A DNA stretch of 64,000 bases from Nakamurella lactea DSM 19367 (lineage in GTDB: Bacteria > Actinomycetota > Actinomycetes > Mycobacteriales > Nakamurellaceae). The notes below the pieces were generated by a model. That model was not told where the DNA came from, searched no databases, and worked only from the letters and a program-made list of their open reading frames with translations. The DNA lies in NCBI RefSeq assembly GCF_000426645.1, contig NZ_KE384550.1, forward strand, positions 300,482 to 364,481, written 5' to 3'. The position numbers and the translations under genes were made by a program. Positions 7,842 to 17,019 of this stretch are shown here, one piece after another. The stretch's first letter is position 1, and each line of letters opens with the position of its first letter.

Positions 7842-9194
7842 TCAGCCGCGACTGACGATGTCGTCGTCGATCATGCTCTGGAGCGCGTCCTGGGCGGCAT
7901 TCAGACTCATGTCGATGTCCTCGGCCGTATGACTGCCCGAGATGTGGTTGCGCTTGAGTGGCAACGGCAGCATCAGCACACCACGGTCGATCATTCTGCG
8001 GTGGAACTGGATCGCCGCCTGCACGTCGTTCTCCAGCAGGTCCTTGAACCCGCTCGCCCGGTGGTCGATGAAATAGGTGGAGAAGGTACCACCGAAACCG
8101 ACCACCTCAGCGGTGATCTCCAGCTCCGACAGGATCCCCCGCAGCCCACTGCGCCAGCGCTCACCGAGAGCATGAGTCCTGGTGTAGAAGTCCGGGTTGT
8201 CCTTGAGGTAGGTGATGGTCGCGATCCCGGCAGCACACGAGGTGGCATTGCCGTTGAACGTACCCATCAACGCGACCTTGCCGCCGGCCGCATCGAAGTT
8301 CTGCATCAACTCCCGCTTACCGCCCAGCCCCGCCACCGGATACCCGTTGCCCATGGCCTTGCCGAAGGTGGTGAGGTCAGGGGTCACTGCGCAGATCTGT
8401 TGGTAGCCGCCGAGAGCGTGCCGGAACCCGGTGATCACCTCGTCGAAGATCAGCAGTGCACCCTGCTCGGTGGTCAGAGTCCGCAGGCCCTCGATGAATT
8501 CCTTGGTCGGCACCAATGCACCGACATTGTGCGGGATCGGCTCGACGATCACCGCGGCGATCTGCTCGGGGTACTGCTCGAACAGCGTCTTCACCGACTC
8601 CAGGTCGTTGAACTCCGCGATCAGCGTCGACTGCCAGGAATCCGGCAAGATTCCCGCCGTCACCGGGTCGTCGCCATAGGCACGTTCCTTCGGCGAGATC
8701 ACGTTGCGGGCAACGGATTCGCTCCAGCCGTGGAAGCCGCCCTGGAACTTGACGAGGTACTTGCGGTCGGTGCTCGCCCTGGCCAGTCGGATCGCGTAGG
8801 CGACCGCCTCACTGCCACTGTTGAGAATCACCGTCTGCTCGACGCTGGGCAGCACCTCGACGATCAACTCGGCGAGCTTCACCTCTGCCTCGCTGACGCC
8901 ATAGCCACTGAGGTCCAAGGTGTCAGCTGCGGCCGCCATCGCATCTTCGATCACCGCGTGCCGGTGTCCGAGCAGGATCGCCCCGAACGCCGCGTGGTAA
9001 TCCAGGTATCGATTTCCGTCGAAGTCCGTGATGTACGCACCGGCGGCCGACTCGAACGCGTACGGCGCACCGTTGCGCCGGGTTCCTGAGTTCACCCCAC
9101 CGGGGATCACTGCGGTCGCCCGGTCGGCGAGCGCCTTGCTCTTGGTGTGGCTATCGGCGCTCACCGGAGTGAATGTCAGATCTGCTGCGGCCAT
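7842..9194 (-). CDS. Class III aminotransferase, glutamate-1-semialdehyde aminomutase-like
   Basis: A 450-residue PLP enzyme. The N-terminal PGGVNSGTRR segment and the ATG-type phosphate-binding and FDEVITGFR motifs are typical of the glutamate-1-semialdehyde 2,1-aminomutase branch. The PLP-binding lysine is in TTFGKAMGNGYP near residue 278. It is unlikely to be the haem-pathway HemL itself, because it sits in a catabolic cluster under the shared palindrome at 9234-9248. Homologues in such clusters move amino groups between amino acids or amino sugars and 2-oxo acids. It heads a reverse-strand series with the propeller protein and oxidase. Substrate unassigned. Confidence 0.85.
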   Translation of the reverse strand: MAAADLTFTPVSADSHTKSKALADRATAVIPGGVNSGTRRNGAPYAFESAAGAYITDFDGNRYLDYHAAFGAILLGHRHAVIEDAMAAAADTLDLSGYGVSEAEVKLAELIVEVLPSVEQTVILNSGSEAVAYAIRLARASTDRKYLVKFQGGFHGWSESVARNVISPKERAYGDDPVTAGILPDSWQSTLIAEFNDLESVKTLFEQYPEQIAAVIVEPIPHNVGALVPTKEFIEGLRTLTTEQGALLIFDEVITGFRHALGGYQQICAVTPDLTTFGKAMGNGYPVAGLGGKRELMQNFDAAGGKVALMGTFNGNATSCAAGIATITYLKDNPDFYTRTHALGERWRSGLRGILSELEITAEVVGFGGTFSTYFIDHRASGFKDLLENDVQAAIQFHRRMIDRGVLMLPLPLKRNHISGSHTAEDIDMSLNAAQDALQSMIDDDIVSRG

Positions 9195-9233
9195 GGTGAG
9201 CCTCCGTGCCTTTCGATTGCTGTTCCGCCATAA

Positions 9234-9248
9234 TGAAATACCATTTCA
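9234..9248. promoter_or_regulatory. IclR-like operator, copy 3
   Basis: TGAAATACCATTTCA is a perfect 6+6 dyad with a 3-base centre, 40 bases upstream of the aminotransferase start and in the 74-base gap after the ABC transporter operon. This is one of the three best copies of the shared palindrome. Confidence 0.7.
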
Positions 9249-9268
9249 CTATAGACCCCCAGGGGCGG

Positions 9269-10333
9269 TCACGGCGCGTCGGCGTACGCTCCGACCGGCT
9301 CGCCACCGAGGACGTCGATCGCCTGCGGGAAATGGCAGGCCATCTCATGGACCGACCCGGCCCGGCGCCCCGGAGTCGGCAGCAGCACGGGCGCCTGCTC
9401 GGCGCAGATGTCCTGCGCCTTCCAGCATCGGGTGCGGAACCGGCATCCACTGGGTGGGTTGCTCGGGCTCGGCACGTCGCCACGGAGCACGATCCGCTCC
9501 CGGACGACGGCGGCATCCAGATCGGCAGACGGGATGGCCGACAGCAACGCCTGGGTGTAGGGATGGGTCGGCCGGGTAAAGATCTCCTCCCGCGATCCCA
9601 CTTCCACGATCCCACCGAGGTACATCACGGCGACCCGGTCACAGATGTGCCGGACAACGGACAGGTCGTGCGAGATGAACAGGTAGGCCAGTCCGCGCTC
9701 GTTCTGCAGGCGCTCCAGTTGGTTGAGCACCTGCGCCCGGATCGAGACGTCAAGGGCGGACACCGGTTCGTCGAGCACGATCACTCGCGGCTCGAGCACC
9801 AGCGCTCTGGCGATCCCGATCCGTTGCCGCTGGCCGCCGGAGAACTCGTGGGCGTACCGCGATCCCTGCTCCTGGGACAGTCCGACTGCAACCAGGGCAT
9901 CAGCCACCCGTTCGGCACCGGTGCGGCCGTTCTCGCTACGGCCGTACCGCTTCTGCACCCGGAGCGGTTCGGCGACGATGTCGTGCACCGTCATCCGGGG
10001 ACTCAGCGATGCGTACGGGTCCTGGAAGACAATCTGCACGTTGTTGCGCAGTCCGTCCTCGCCGGCCAGATCGACCTGCTTGCCGTCCAACAGGACCTGA
10101 CCGCCGGTCGGTGTCTCCAGCCCCATCAACATCCGCCCGGTGGTGGACTTCCCGCACCCGGATTCGCCGACCAGGCCGAGGGTCTCACCGGCCTGCAACT
10201 CGAAACTCACGCCGTCGACCGCGCGAACCGGCGGTTTCGGCTTCGAGAAAATGCCGGTTCGCGTCGTGAAGTACTTCTGCAGGCCGACGGCAGCCAGCAC
10301 CGGCTCGGCCGGCGGACGTGGTTCTTCACTCAT
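9269..10333 (-). CDS. Dipeptide/oligopeptide ABC transporter ATPase (DppF/OppF type)
   Basis: 354 residues from the ATG at 10333 that overlaps the previous stop (ATGA); longer upstream readings are not supported. Walker A is GESGCGKST, the signature [15 protein letters not shown], and Walker [13 protein letters not shown]. The C-terminal oligopeptide-transport domain has the Cys cluster [14 protein letters not shown]. It is the last gene of the importer operon (permease B, permease C, ATPase D, ATPase F) and energises uptake at the inner face of the membrane. Confidence 0.93.
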   Translation of the reverse strand: MSEEPRPPAEPVLAAVGLQKYFTTRTGIFSKPKPPVRAVDGVSFELQAGETLGLVGESGCGKSTTGRMLMGLETPTGGQVLLDGKQVDLAGEDGLRNNVQIVFQDPYASLSPRMTVHDIVAEPLRVQKRYGRSENGRTGAERVADALVAVGLSQEQGSRYAHEFSGGQRQRIGIARALVLEPRVIVLDEPVSALDVSIRAQVLNQLERLQNERGLAYLFISHDLSVVRHICDRVAVMYLGGIVEVGSREEIFTRPTHPYTQALLSAIPSADLDAAVVRERIVLRGDVPSPSNPPSGCRFRTRCWKAQDICAEQAPVLLPTPGRRAGSVHEMACHFPQAIDVLGGEPVGAYADAP

Positions 10334-11409
10334 GAGCGGACCTCCGAATCGTCCGGCGCGACCTGCTGCTCGGGTGCGCTCGCACCGACCTCGTCCGGAA
10401 AGTGGCAGGCGGACAGATGGTCTGTGCCGACCTCGAGCAACGGCGGCCGTTCGGCCGCGCAGATGTCCCTGTCCCGGCCGATCACGCACCGCGGCTGGAA
10501 CGGGCACCCCTTCACCTTGGCCAGAATGCTGGGCGGATTACCGGGAATCGGCGTCAGCTCGGCGTCGTCCCTGGTCAACGACGGCAAGCTGGCCAACAGC
10601 CCGGCCGTGTACGGATGACGCGGCTGGCGGAAGATGGTGGATACCCTGCCGGTTTCCATCACCCGTCCGCCGTACATCACCATCACCCGCTCGGCCAGTT
10701 CGGCGACGACCCCGAGGTCGTGGGTGATGAAGATGGTCGCCGCGCCGGTCTCCTGCTGACTGTGCCGGATCACGTCGAGCACCTGTGCCTGGATGGTGAC
10801 GTCCAGCGCTGTCGTGGGTTCATCGGCGATCAACAGCGCCGGGTCGTTCGCGATCGCCATTGCGATCATCGCCCGCTGCCGCATACCGCCGGAGAACTCA
10901 TGCGGGTATTGCCGAGCCCGCAGCTCGGGTTGTGGAACGCCCACCAGGGCAAGCAGTTCGACGGCCCGCTCCAGCGCCTTGTCCTTGGACAGTCCTCGAT
11001 GAATCCGAATGCCTTCGGCAATCTGCCGCCCCACCCGCTGGACCGGATTGAGCGCCGTCATCGGATCCTGGAAGATCACCCCGACCGCGCTCCCGCGGAG
11101 TTTGCGCAGCGTCCGCTCCGACGCCCCGACCAGTTCCTGGCCCTGCAAGACGATGGAGCCACCCGCGATCCGGCCTGGCGGTGACGGGACCAGACCGAGA
11201 ATGGACATCGCCGTCACCGACTTCCCCGAACCCGATTCGCCGACCACGCCAAGAATTTCGCCGGCCGCGATGCTGAACGAGACGCCGTCAACGGCGTAGG
11301 CGCGACCGGCGTCGGTGCGGAACTCGACCTGCAGATCGGTGACCTGCAGCAGTGGTTGTTCGTCGCCGATCGGCGCGGTGTCCTTCGTGATCGAGACCTG
11401 TTCCGTCAT
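10330..11409 (-). CDS. Dipeptide/oligopeptide ABC transporter ATPase (DppD/OppD type)
   Basis: 359 residues from the ATG at 11409, which has AGGAG 8 bases upstream; an earlier in-frame ATG at 11445 lies inside the preceding gene. Walker A is GESGSGKSV, the signature [15 protein letters not shown], Walker [13 protein letters not shown]. The C-terminal [16 protein letters not shown] cluster is the usual metal-binding element of this subfamily. It pairs with the second ATPase to form the nucleotide-binding heterodimer of the importer. Confidence 0.93.
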   Translation of the reverse strand: MTEQVSITKDTAPIGDEQPLLQVTDLQVEFRTDAGRAYAVDGVSFSIAAGEILGVVGESGSGKSVTAMSILGLVPSPPGRIAGGSIVLQGQELVGASERTLRKLRGSAVGVIFQDPMTALNPVQRVGRQIAEGIRIHRGLSKDKALERAVELLALVGVPQPELRARQYPHEFSGGMRQRAMIAMAIANDPALLIADEPTTALDVTIQAQVLDVIRHSQQETGAATIFITHDLGVVAELAERVMVMYGGRVMETGRVSTIFRQPRHPYTAGLLASLPSLTRDDAELTPIPGNPPSILAKVKGCPFQPRCVIGRDRDICAAERPPLLEVGTDHLSACHFPDEVGASAPEQQVAPDDSEVRS

Positions 11410-11419
11410 ATCGGCACTC

Positions 11420-12352
11420 CTAGCGCTGCCGGGGATCCAGCGCATCGCGCAGGCCGTCCCCGACGAAATTGATGGCCAGCACGGTGAGGGCGATCGCCAG
11501 CCCCGGTGGCAGCCAGAGCCACGGCATCGACGAGATCACCGTGTACTGCTGCGCCGCCTGCAGCATGTTGCCCCAACTCGCAGTCGGTGGCTGGATCCCG
11601 ACGCCGAGGAAGGACAGCGCGGCTTCGCTGAGGATGAATCCGGCCACCTCGAGCGTCATCAGCACCACCACCTGACTGAGCGCCGCCGGCAATAGGTGCC
11701 GACTGATCAGCCACAGTGGTTTGGCGCCGAACGCGCGCGACGCCTGCACGTATTCGCGCTCCCGCAGCGACAGGATCATCCCGCGGACCACCCTGGCCGT
11801 CTGGGTCCAGCCGAACAGGGCCAGCAGGATCACCATCACGATCACGTTCGCCCCGAAGATGCCGACCACGACGATGATCGCGACCAGGTTGGGGAACGAC
11901 ATGAACACGTCGGCCATCCGCATGAAGGTCGAATCCACCCAGCCGCCAAGGGTGCCGGCCAGCGCACCGATCAGCGACCCGATGAGCACCGCCAGCAGGG
12001 CTGCCGAAAAGCCGATGAGCATCGAGATCCGGCCGCCGTAAACCAGTCGGGCGAATACATCACGACCGACGCCGTCGGTGCCCAGCAGGTGGTCACCGGT
12101 TGGCTTGGCCCTGACATTGAGCGGATCGACGGTGTAGGGATCGAGGTGCATGAACACCGGCAGCAACAGCACGCCGAGCACCAGCACCACCAGCACCACG
12201 GCGCCGGCTACGGCGAGTCTGTTGGACATGTACCGCCGCAAGGCCATTCGCGATGGCGAGCGCCGGACCGCGGCAAGTCCCTCTGCCGCGTCGTGCGAAT
12301 GGTCCGCGGCCGGCGCCGCCGCCGGCAGGTTCGGATCAAAGGTTGCTGTCAT
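11420..12352 (-). CDS. Dipeptide/oligopeptide ABC transporter permease (DppC/OppC type)
   Basis: A 310-residue membrane protein with one N-terminal helix (about residues 47-70), an extracellular segment ending GTDGVGRDVFARLVYGGR, and five more helices in the BPD-transport domain. The cytoplasmic EAA-type loop is in the VRGMILSLREREYVQASRA region. The start ATG overlaps the stop of the other permease gene (ATGA). It forms the channel together with the DppB-type permease. Confidence 0.92.
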   Translation of the reverse strand: MTATFDPNLPAAAPAADHSHDAAEGLAAVRRSPSRMALRRYMSNRLAVAGAVVLVVLVLGVLLLPVFMHLDPYTVDPLNVRAKPTGDHLLGTDGVGRDVFARLVYGGRISMLIGFSAALLAVLIGSLIGALAGTLGGWVDSTFMRMADVFMSFPNLVAIIVVVGIFGANVIVMVILLALFGWTQTARVVRGMILSLREREYVQASRAFGAKPLWLISRHLLPAALSQVVVLMTLEVAGFILSEAALSFLGVGIQPPTASWGNMLQAAQQYTVISSMPWLWLPPGLAIALTVLAINFVGDGLRDALDPRQR

Positions 12353-13308
12353 CGGAGTTTCACCCGCGGATCCACCAGTGTGTAGAGGACGTCGGCAACG
12401 AGGTTGGACAGCAGTACCAGGATCGCGGTCAACATCGCGAACGCGATCAGCACCGGGAAGTCGTTCTTCGCAGCCTCGTCGACCACCATCGAACCCATCC
12501 CCGGCCAGGCGAAGACGGACTCGATGAGTACCGCCCCGCTGAGCAGCTGCGGAATCATGTAGGCGATGACGGTCAGGATCGGGATCAGCGCGTTCCGGAA
12601 CACATGCTTGACGACCACTCCGCCGCGGGTCAGGCCCTTGGCGAGCGCCGTTCGCTGGTAGTCGGCCGTCAGTTCGCTGATCATCGCGCCGCGGACGAAC
12701 CGCAACAGGCCGGCCGACATGGTCAGGCCCAGGATGGTCACCGGCAGGATGAGGTGCTTGAGTGCGTCCGCCGTGGTGTGCACGCCGGTCGTCGACATAC
12801 CGGCCGACGGCAGGAGTTTGAGCTTCACCGAGAACAGATAGATGGCCATGATGCCGATGAAGAAGCCGGGCGTCGAAATGGTCAACATGCTGAAGAAGGT
12901 GATGACGTAATCGACGATGCGGTTCTTGCGGACGGCGGCCCAGGTACCGAAGACCAGCGCGATCACGATGGCCAGGATCATGCCGAGGCTCATCAGCTCC
13001 AGCGTGGGGACGATCCGCTCGCCGATGATCTCCGAGACCGGACGGCCGTTGACGATCGACAGTCCCAGGTCGCCGGTGAAGGCGTGTCCGATCCAGGTCA
13101 GGTACTGGATCGGCAGTGCCCGGTCCAGGCCGAGCTCATGCCGTTTGGCGGCGATGAAGTCCTGGGTCGCGGACGTGTATTGATCCGGCGGGATCTGCAT
13201 CGCGATCGGGTCGCCGGGCGCCAAGTGGATGAGGGTGAACACCACAATGGTGATCAGGAAGAACACCAGGACGGTGGAGGCGAGCCGGCGCAACAGGTAG
13301 GCACCCAC
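12349..13308 (-). CDS. Dipeptide/oligopeptide ABC transporter permease (DppB/OppB type)
   Basis: A 319-residue membrane protein starting with GTG behind a strong AAGGAGG. The N-terminal MGAYLLRRLASTVLVFFLI helix and the LAPGDPI motif near residue 31 are diagnostic of DppB/OppB. Six helices are expected, with the coupling loop around DYQRTALAKGLTRGG. It is the first gene of the transporter block and is separated from the binding-protein gene by the hairpin at 13356-13392, so permease and ATPase synthesis should be lower than that of the binding protein. Confidence 0.92.
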   Translation of the reverse strand: MGAYLLRRLASTVLVFFLITIVVFTLIHLAPGDPIAMQIPPDQYTSATQDFIAAKRHELGLDRALPIQYLTWIGHAFTGDLGLSIVNGRPVSEIIGERIVPTLELMSLGMILAIVIALVFGTWAAVRKNRIVDYVITFFSMLTISTPGFFIGIMAIYLFSVKLKLLPSAGMSTTGVHTTADALKHLILPVTILGLTMSAGLLRFVRGAMISELTADYQRTALAKGLTRGGVVVKHVFRNALIPILTVIAYMIPQLLSGAVLIESVFAWPGMGSMVVDEAAKNDFPVLIAFAMLTAILVLLSNLVADVLYTLVDPRVKLR

Positions 13309-13355
13309 GAGTCACCTCCTTCCATAGGTTCTCCGGCAGGGCCGGTGCGTTCATG

Positions 13356-13392
13356 CAGCGTTGGGGGCCGCGGCGAGCGGCCCCCAACGCTG
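13356..13392 (-). terminator. Strong hairpin between binding-protein and permease genes
   Basis: Perfect 16-bp stem (13356-13371 with 13377-13392, arm CAGCGTTGGGGGCCGC) and a 5-base loop GGCGA, 41 bases after the binding-protein stop. It can act as a partial terminator or 3-prime stabiliser that keeps binding protein in excess over the membrane components. Confidence 0.8.
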
Positions 13393-13433
13393 GGGTGGTC
13401 ACTCAGGGTGACCAACAGATCCTGCCCGATCGA

Positions 13434-15224
13434 TCAGGATGCCTTCTTCCAGTTCCACGGTTCGAACCAGGAGTTGGCCAGCGCCTGCGGCTGGAAGCCC
13501 TGGAACGTCTTGCCGACGGCCCACAGGCTCTTCGGCGAGTACAGCCACATCTGCGACGGGTCCTCGTTCTCGATCTTCGACGCCTGCTGGTAGAGCTTCG
13601 TCCGGGCCGCCAGGTCGTTCTCCTGGTTCGCCTTGGTGAGCAGGGCGGAGAACTCCTTGTTGCAGTACAGGCCGTTGTTCGGTCCCTTGCCCGGCTCCTG
13701 GCACGAGGTGATCGGGATGACGCTGGCCGGCTCGGCGGTGTAATCGCCACCGCCGTACATGAACATGTCGAACTTGCCGACCGAGACGTGGTCCGGGATC
13801 CAGGACGCCTGCACCTGCTTGAGTTCGATGTTGATGCCGACGTTCTTGAGCTGGTTCTGCATCACCTGCGCAGCGGCGTCGCGGTCGGGGTTGCCGGCCG
13901 AGATCCAGGCCAGCTCAACCGGCTGGCTGGAGTCCCAGCCCGCCTCGGTCAGCAGTTGCTTGGCCTTGTCCGGATCGTAGGGGTAGTCGTTCAGGTCGGC
14001 GGCCTGCCACGGCGGCCCGAAGACGCTGTTGCGGACGATTCCCTGTCCCTTGATCGCGCCCTCGACGATCGACTTGCGGTCCGTCCCGTACAGGAAGGCC
14101 TGCAACACCTTCGGGTCCTGGAACCGCTTCTGCGACTGGTTCCACGCCGCCCGGACGAACCCTGCGGTGTCGATGGTGTCCACCGTCACGCCGTCGAAGC
14201 CCTTGACCACGTCCAGGTCCACCGGCGCGATGTTGGTCAGATCGAGCTCGCCGGTCTGCAGCTGCTGGGTCGCCACGTCGGAGGTCAGGATCTTCAGGAA
14301 GACGTCCTTGACGCCGACCTGGTAGCGGAAGTTCGGGTTCGCCGTCAGGTGCACGTACTGGTCGGTCTTGAACTCCGCCACGGTGAACGGCCCGGTGCCG
14401 ACCGTCGGCTTGGCGAAGTACGGATCCTGGGTGAAGGTCTTGATCGGCAGCTTGCCGACGACATGCTCCGGGAGGATCTCGATCGTGCCGATCTGGCCGA
14501 GGAAGCCGACGTTCGGCTCCGTCAGCTTGATGACGAAGGTCTGATCGTCCGGCGTGGAGAATCCGGAGATGGTCTTCGCCTTGCCGGACGCGAAGTCGTC
14601 GATGCCCTCGACCGTGCTGAACAGGGTGGCCGCCCGGCTCAGGTCCATGTTCGGATCGGCCGCCCTGGTGTAGGTGAACAGCACGTCCTTGCTGGTCAGC
14701 GGCTGCCCGTCACTCCACAACACGCCCTTCTTGATCTTGAAGGTGAAGGTCTTGGCATCCGAACTGATGGTCGGTGTCCCGTCCGCCAGATCCGGCACCA
14801 GCGCGCCGCTGGGGCTGGCGATCAACAGCGGTTCGTAGACCAGCGAGATGACTTCCTGATCCGGCCCGGAAGCGCCGTGCAGCGGATTGAAGAAGCCGTT
14901 CGGCTTCTGGTACATGAACAGGTTCAGCGTGCCGGTGGCGTTCGCTGCCGCCTGTCCGGCCTCGGCCGGGGTACCGGTAGTGCCCTCGGTCGCCTCCGCG
15001 CCCCCGGTGGTCGCCGCGCTGGTCGCCGCGGTACCTCCGCTGGTCGCCGCGGTATCGGCTGCGGATGACGCCTCGGTGGTCCCGGCGGCGGGGGAGGACG
15101 TCTGTCCGGTCGCCGCCGATGTGGTCTCGTCCGCAGGGTTACTCGGGTCCGAGCACGCGGACAACACCATGGCCGCCGCCACAATTCCGGCCACCATGGC
15201 CAGCATCTTGCGTTGTCGCTTCAT
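13434..15224 (-). CDS. Extracellular solute-binding lipoprotein, family 5 (peptide/nickel type)
   Basis: 596 residues from the ATG at 15224 (AGAGG 5 bases upstream; an in-frame GTG lies two codons earlier). A lipoprotein signal ends in LSAC with the lipidated cysteine at residue 24. About 60 residues rich in Ala, Thr, Ser and Gly follow as a tether, and then the family 5 binding domain. Family 5 proteins bind di- and oligopeptides, nickel chelates or oligosaccharides. The protein captures ligand outside the membrane for the Dpp-type importer downstream. A palindromic operator lies 62 bases upstream (15286-15300) and a weaker one at 15404-15418, placing uptake under the same control as the catabolic genes. 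Confidence 0.92.
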   Translation of the reverse strand: MKRQRKMLAMVAGIVAAAMVLSACSDPSNPADETTSAATGQTSSPAAGTTEASSAADTAATSGGTAATSAATTGGAEATEGTTGTPAEAGQAAANATGTLNLFMYQKPNGFFNPLHGASGPDQEVISLVYEPLLIASPSGALVPDLADGTPTISSDAKTFTFKIKKGVLWSDGQPLTSKDVLFTYTRAADPNMDLSRAATLFSTVEGIDDFASGKAKTISGFSTPDDQTFVIKLTEPNVGFLGQIGTIEILPEHVVGKLPIKTFTQDPYFAKPTVGTGPFTVAEFKTDQYVHLTANPNFRYQVGVKDVFLKILTSDVATQQLQTGELDLTNIAPVDLDVVKGFDGVTVDTIDTAGFVRAAWNQSQKRFQDPKVLQAFLYGTDRKSIVEGAIKGQGIVRNSVFGPPWQAADLNDYPYDPDKAKQLLTEAGWDSSQPVELAWISAGNPDRDAAAQVMQNQLKNVGINIELKQVQASWIPDHVSVGKFDMFMYGGGDYTAEPASVIPITSCQEPGKGPNNGLYCNKEFSALLTKANQENDLAARTKLYQQASKIENEDPSQMWLYSPKSLWAVGKTFQGFQPQALANSWFEPWNWKKAS

Positions 15225-15285
15225 TGACACCTCTTCGGCTGGTCGAAGAGACGAGATCGACTGATCCCGTCCGAACTACACGGAT

Positions 15286-15300
15286 TGAAACGCTATTTCA
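15286..15300. promoter_or_regulatory. IclR-like operator, copy 4
   Basis: TGAAACGCTATTTCA shows the full TGAAA and TTTCA arms in the common register. It is 62 bases upstream of the binding-protein start and therefore within its likely promoter. Confidence 0.68.
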
Positions 15301-15403
15301 CAGCATGGGGGGAGGTTGCCGGACTGTCAATAGGCTGTTATCCACCCGTTGCAAGGACTCGACCTTGCATCATCGACGTCAGGTCCCTCACTCCCCGCTG
15401 GCA

Positions 15404-15418
15404 TGGAACGGCATTTCG
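15404..15418. promoter_or_regulatory. Possible weak IclR-like operator, copy 5
   Basis: TGGAACGGCATTTCG keeps the register but has one changed base in each arm. It is 180 bases upstream of the binding-protein gene and could be an auxiliary site, or chance. Confidence 0.3.
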
Positions 15419-15512
15419 TGAGCGCTACGTTATACGTACCACCCGTCCGCCAACGAGCGCCCGGCATCCGGGCGCGCGGCATCACAGATGCGCCTCACCT
15501 GCACTGATGCGG

Positions 15513-15945
15513 TCAGCGATCCGGTAGCTGAACCGGGGCCTCCCCGGGGCTGTCGGCCCTGAGCGGGTCACCCGTGACCTGCTGCGGCGCCACCCCAACG
15601 CGAGCACGCAGCCGCGATCGGCGCCACTGGAGGGCCACGACATTTGCCAAGACCAGCGATCCGTAGGGGATGGTCGAGTAGAGCATCGCACTCTCACCGG
15701 ACGGCAGCGCGTAGCTGAACCACAGCGCTTGGTTCACCAAGATGAGAACCATCCCGAGCAACGACACGCCGGCCGGGTCGGATGTCCCAGGTGGTTGCCA
15801 GCGGCAGCCGGCGGGCCTGGCAGAGTTGGGCCAGGACCCACCCCGGGGTGGGGAAGAGCAGCGCGTCGGGCGACAGGATCTGCGGGATGCCAGTCAGCAG
15901 ACCGAAGAGAGCGCCGCGATCCAGCCGACGGCATCCACGACGGAC
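15513..15945 (-). pseudogene. Frameshifted remnant of a PQ-loop (SemiSWEET-like) membrane protein
   Basis: No single frame covers this stretch, but pieces of one protein are visible in different reverse frames. The first is DAVGWIAALFGLLTGIPQIL with a PQ motif (15945 to about 15880; a CT duplication near 15906 breaks the frame). The second, TSDPAGVSLLGMVLILVNQ, continues into an ALWFSYAL helix and a STIPYGSLVLANVVAL helix (15785-15620). Helix, PQ, short linker, helix, helix is the plan of SemiSWEET-type sugar transporters. Roughly 30 unassigned residues separate the pieces. The rest of the 15225-16124 gap holds the operators described separately and a terminator hairpin; I see nothing else there. 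Confidence 0.45.
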
Positions 15946-16030
15946 ACGAGACGACCCCTACGTGACGGCGAAAGAAAGGAGAAAGGAGAGAATCGCGAAA
16001 TCCGGCCGGCACGTACATGACCTGGTGCAG

Positions 16031-16068
16031 TTGACCCCCCTCAAGTGCAATGACCTAAGGGGGGGCAA
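16031..16068 (-). terminator. Hairpin downstream of the PIG-L gene
   Basis: TTGACCCCCCT (16031-16041) pairs with AGGGGGGGCAA (16058-16068) at 10 of 11 positions with a 16-base loop, about 57 bases past the PIG-L stop. A terminator is the simplest reading. Confidence 0.5.
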
Positions 16069-16124
16069 CCGGCGGCCAGGGCGGGGGCCCGATGCTGAAT
16101 TCGCCTTTGATGGCCAGGCTGAGC

Positions 16125-16973
16125 TCAGGTGACGATGGGGAATTCCGCGCGAACGTTCATCCTGGAATAGGTGATATGGCTGGTCAGTGCGTCGAACTCC
16201 TGCGCCTGGGGAGTCAACGGGAGCAGCGAATGGGTCTCGCTGCGGAACCGGACATAGGCTTCGGCGACATCGACGCCGGCGGCGCGCCCGAACTCGCCGT
16301 TGTAGGACTCGATCAACTTCCGGGCGAAGAGGCCGTCGTAGCCCTGGCTGACGAAGCAGTCCATGGCCGCGATCTTGCGTCCGACCACCGGGGTGATGTC
16401 GATGAACATGTCGTTGCGCTCGCCGTAACTGGACAACGCATCGCGGGCGATCGACTGCATTCCGGTGAAAAAGACCTGTCGCACGTTCACTTCGGCCTGG
16501 CCATCGAGGACGGTCAGGAACTGGGCAGCGCGGTCAAGGGCCGCAATGGCCGTCATCGTGGCGGTGGTGTGCGATGATCCCGAGACAACTGGATTCAGCG
16601 GGTAGTCACAGATCAACACGTCCGGGCGGTGCAGCGCGATCTGCTCTGCAACCTGATCCACCATCTCTTCACTCACGACGGCCATACGATCGTCGTTGTC
16701 GAGTGTCACGACGGTGCCGATTCCGATGATTTCGGCGGCCCGTCGTAGCTCTTCCTTCTTGTTGTCAACGACGTCCTGCAGGCCGGCCGCCGCAATGGCC
16801 GGGTCCGGATTTTCCTTGCGCATCTCTTCGGCGTACTTGTTCGGGTGGATCCGACCGCCGTGGGTGAGTATGACGGCGACGATTTCGTCGCCATTATCCG
16901 CATGCCGTGCCAGCATGCCGCCGCAGTTGGTGATGGTGTCGGCGGGATGGGCGTAGATCGTCATGATCTTCAT
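16125..16973 (-). CDS. PIG-L/LmbE-fold zinc enzyme with AHPAD motif; deacetylase or hydratase
   Basis: 282 residues from the ATG at 16973 (the frame is open to 17045, but the homologous N-terminus is MKIMTIYAHPAD). LmbE/PIG-L enzymes normally carry AHPDDE, in which the first Asp is the general base and His plus the second Asp bind zinc. Here the segment reads AHPADT at residues 8-13: the zinc-binding His and Asp remain, but the base is Ala and the Glu is Thr. A similar change is associated with the GalB-type oxalomesaconate hydratases of this fold, so hydration or lyase chemistry is as likely as N-deacetylation. The gene stands alone behind operator copy 6. Confidence 0.78.
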   Translation of the reverse strand: MKIMTIYAHPADTITNCGGMLARHADNGDEIVAVILTHGGRIHPNKYAEEMRKENPDPAIAAAGLQDVVDNKKEELRRAAEIIGIGTVVTLDNDDRMAVVSEEMVDQVAEQIALHRPDVLICDYPLNPVVSGSSHTTATMTAIAALDRAAQFLTVLDGQAEVNVRQVFFTGMQSIARDALSSYGERNDMFIDITPVVGRKIAAMDCFVSQGYDGLFARKLIESYNGEFGRAAGVDVAEAYVRFRSETHSLLPLTPQAQEFDALTSHITYSRMNVRAEFPIVT

Positions 16974-17019
16974 TCCGGCTCGTCTCTCTCTGGCTGCTGA
17001 CCTGGGGCTCCACTCAATG

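Noticed and set aside
7842..9194. HemL (haem biosynthesis glutamate-1-semialdehyde aminomutase)
   Set aside because: The family match is real, but there are no other haem genes here and the gene is behind a catabolic-regulon operator, so the symbol was withheld.
12253..15068. Long + strand open frames over the permease and binding-protein genes
   Set aside because: They are shadows of the Dpp-type genes; no domain is seen and composition is abnormal.
15742..16020. A 92-codon + strand frame in the 15.7-16.0 kb gap
   Set aside because: It has no ribosome site and is rich in Arg/Gly/Pro; the opposite strand shows transporter-like helices instead.
16031..16068. Insertion-sequence terminal inverted repeats
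   Set aside because: No transposase or target duplication is visible; the G-tract hairpin just after the PIG-L gene is better explained as a terminator.
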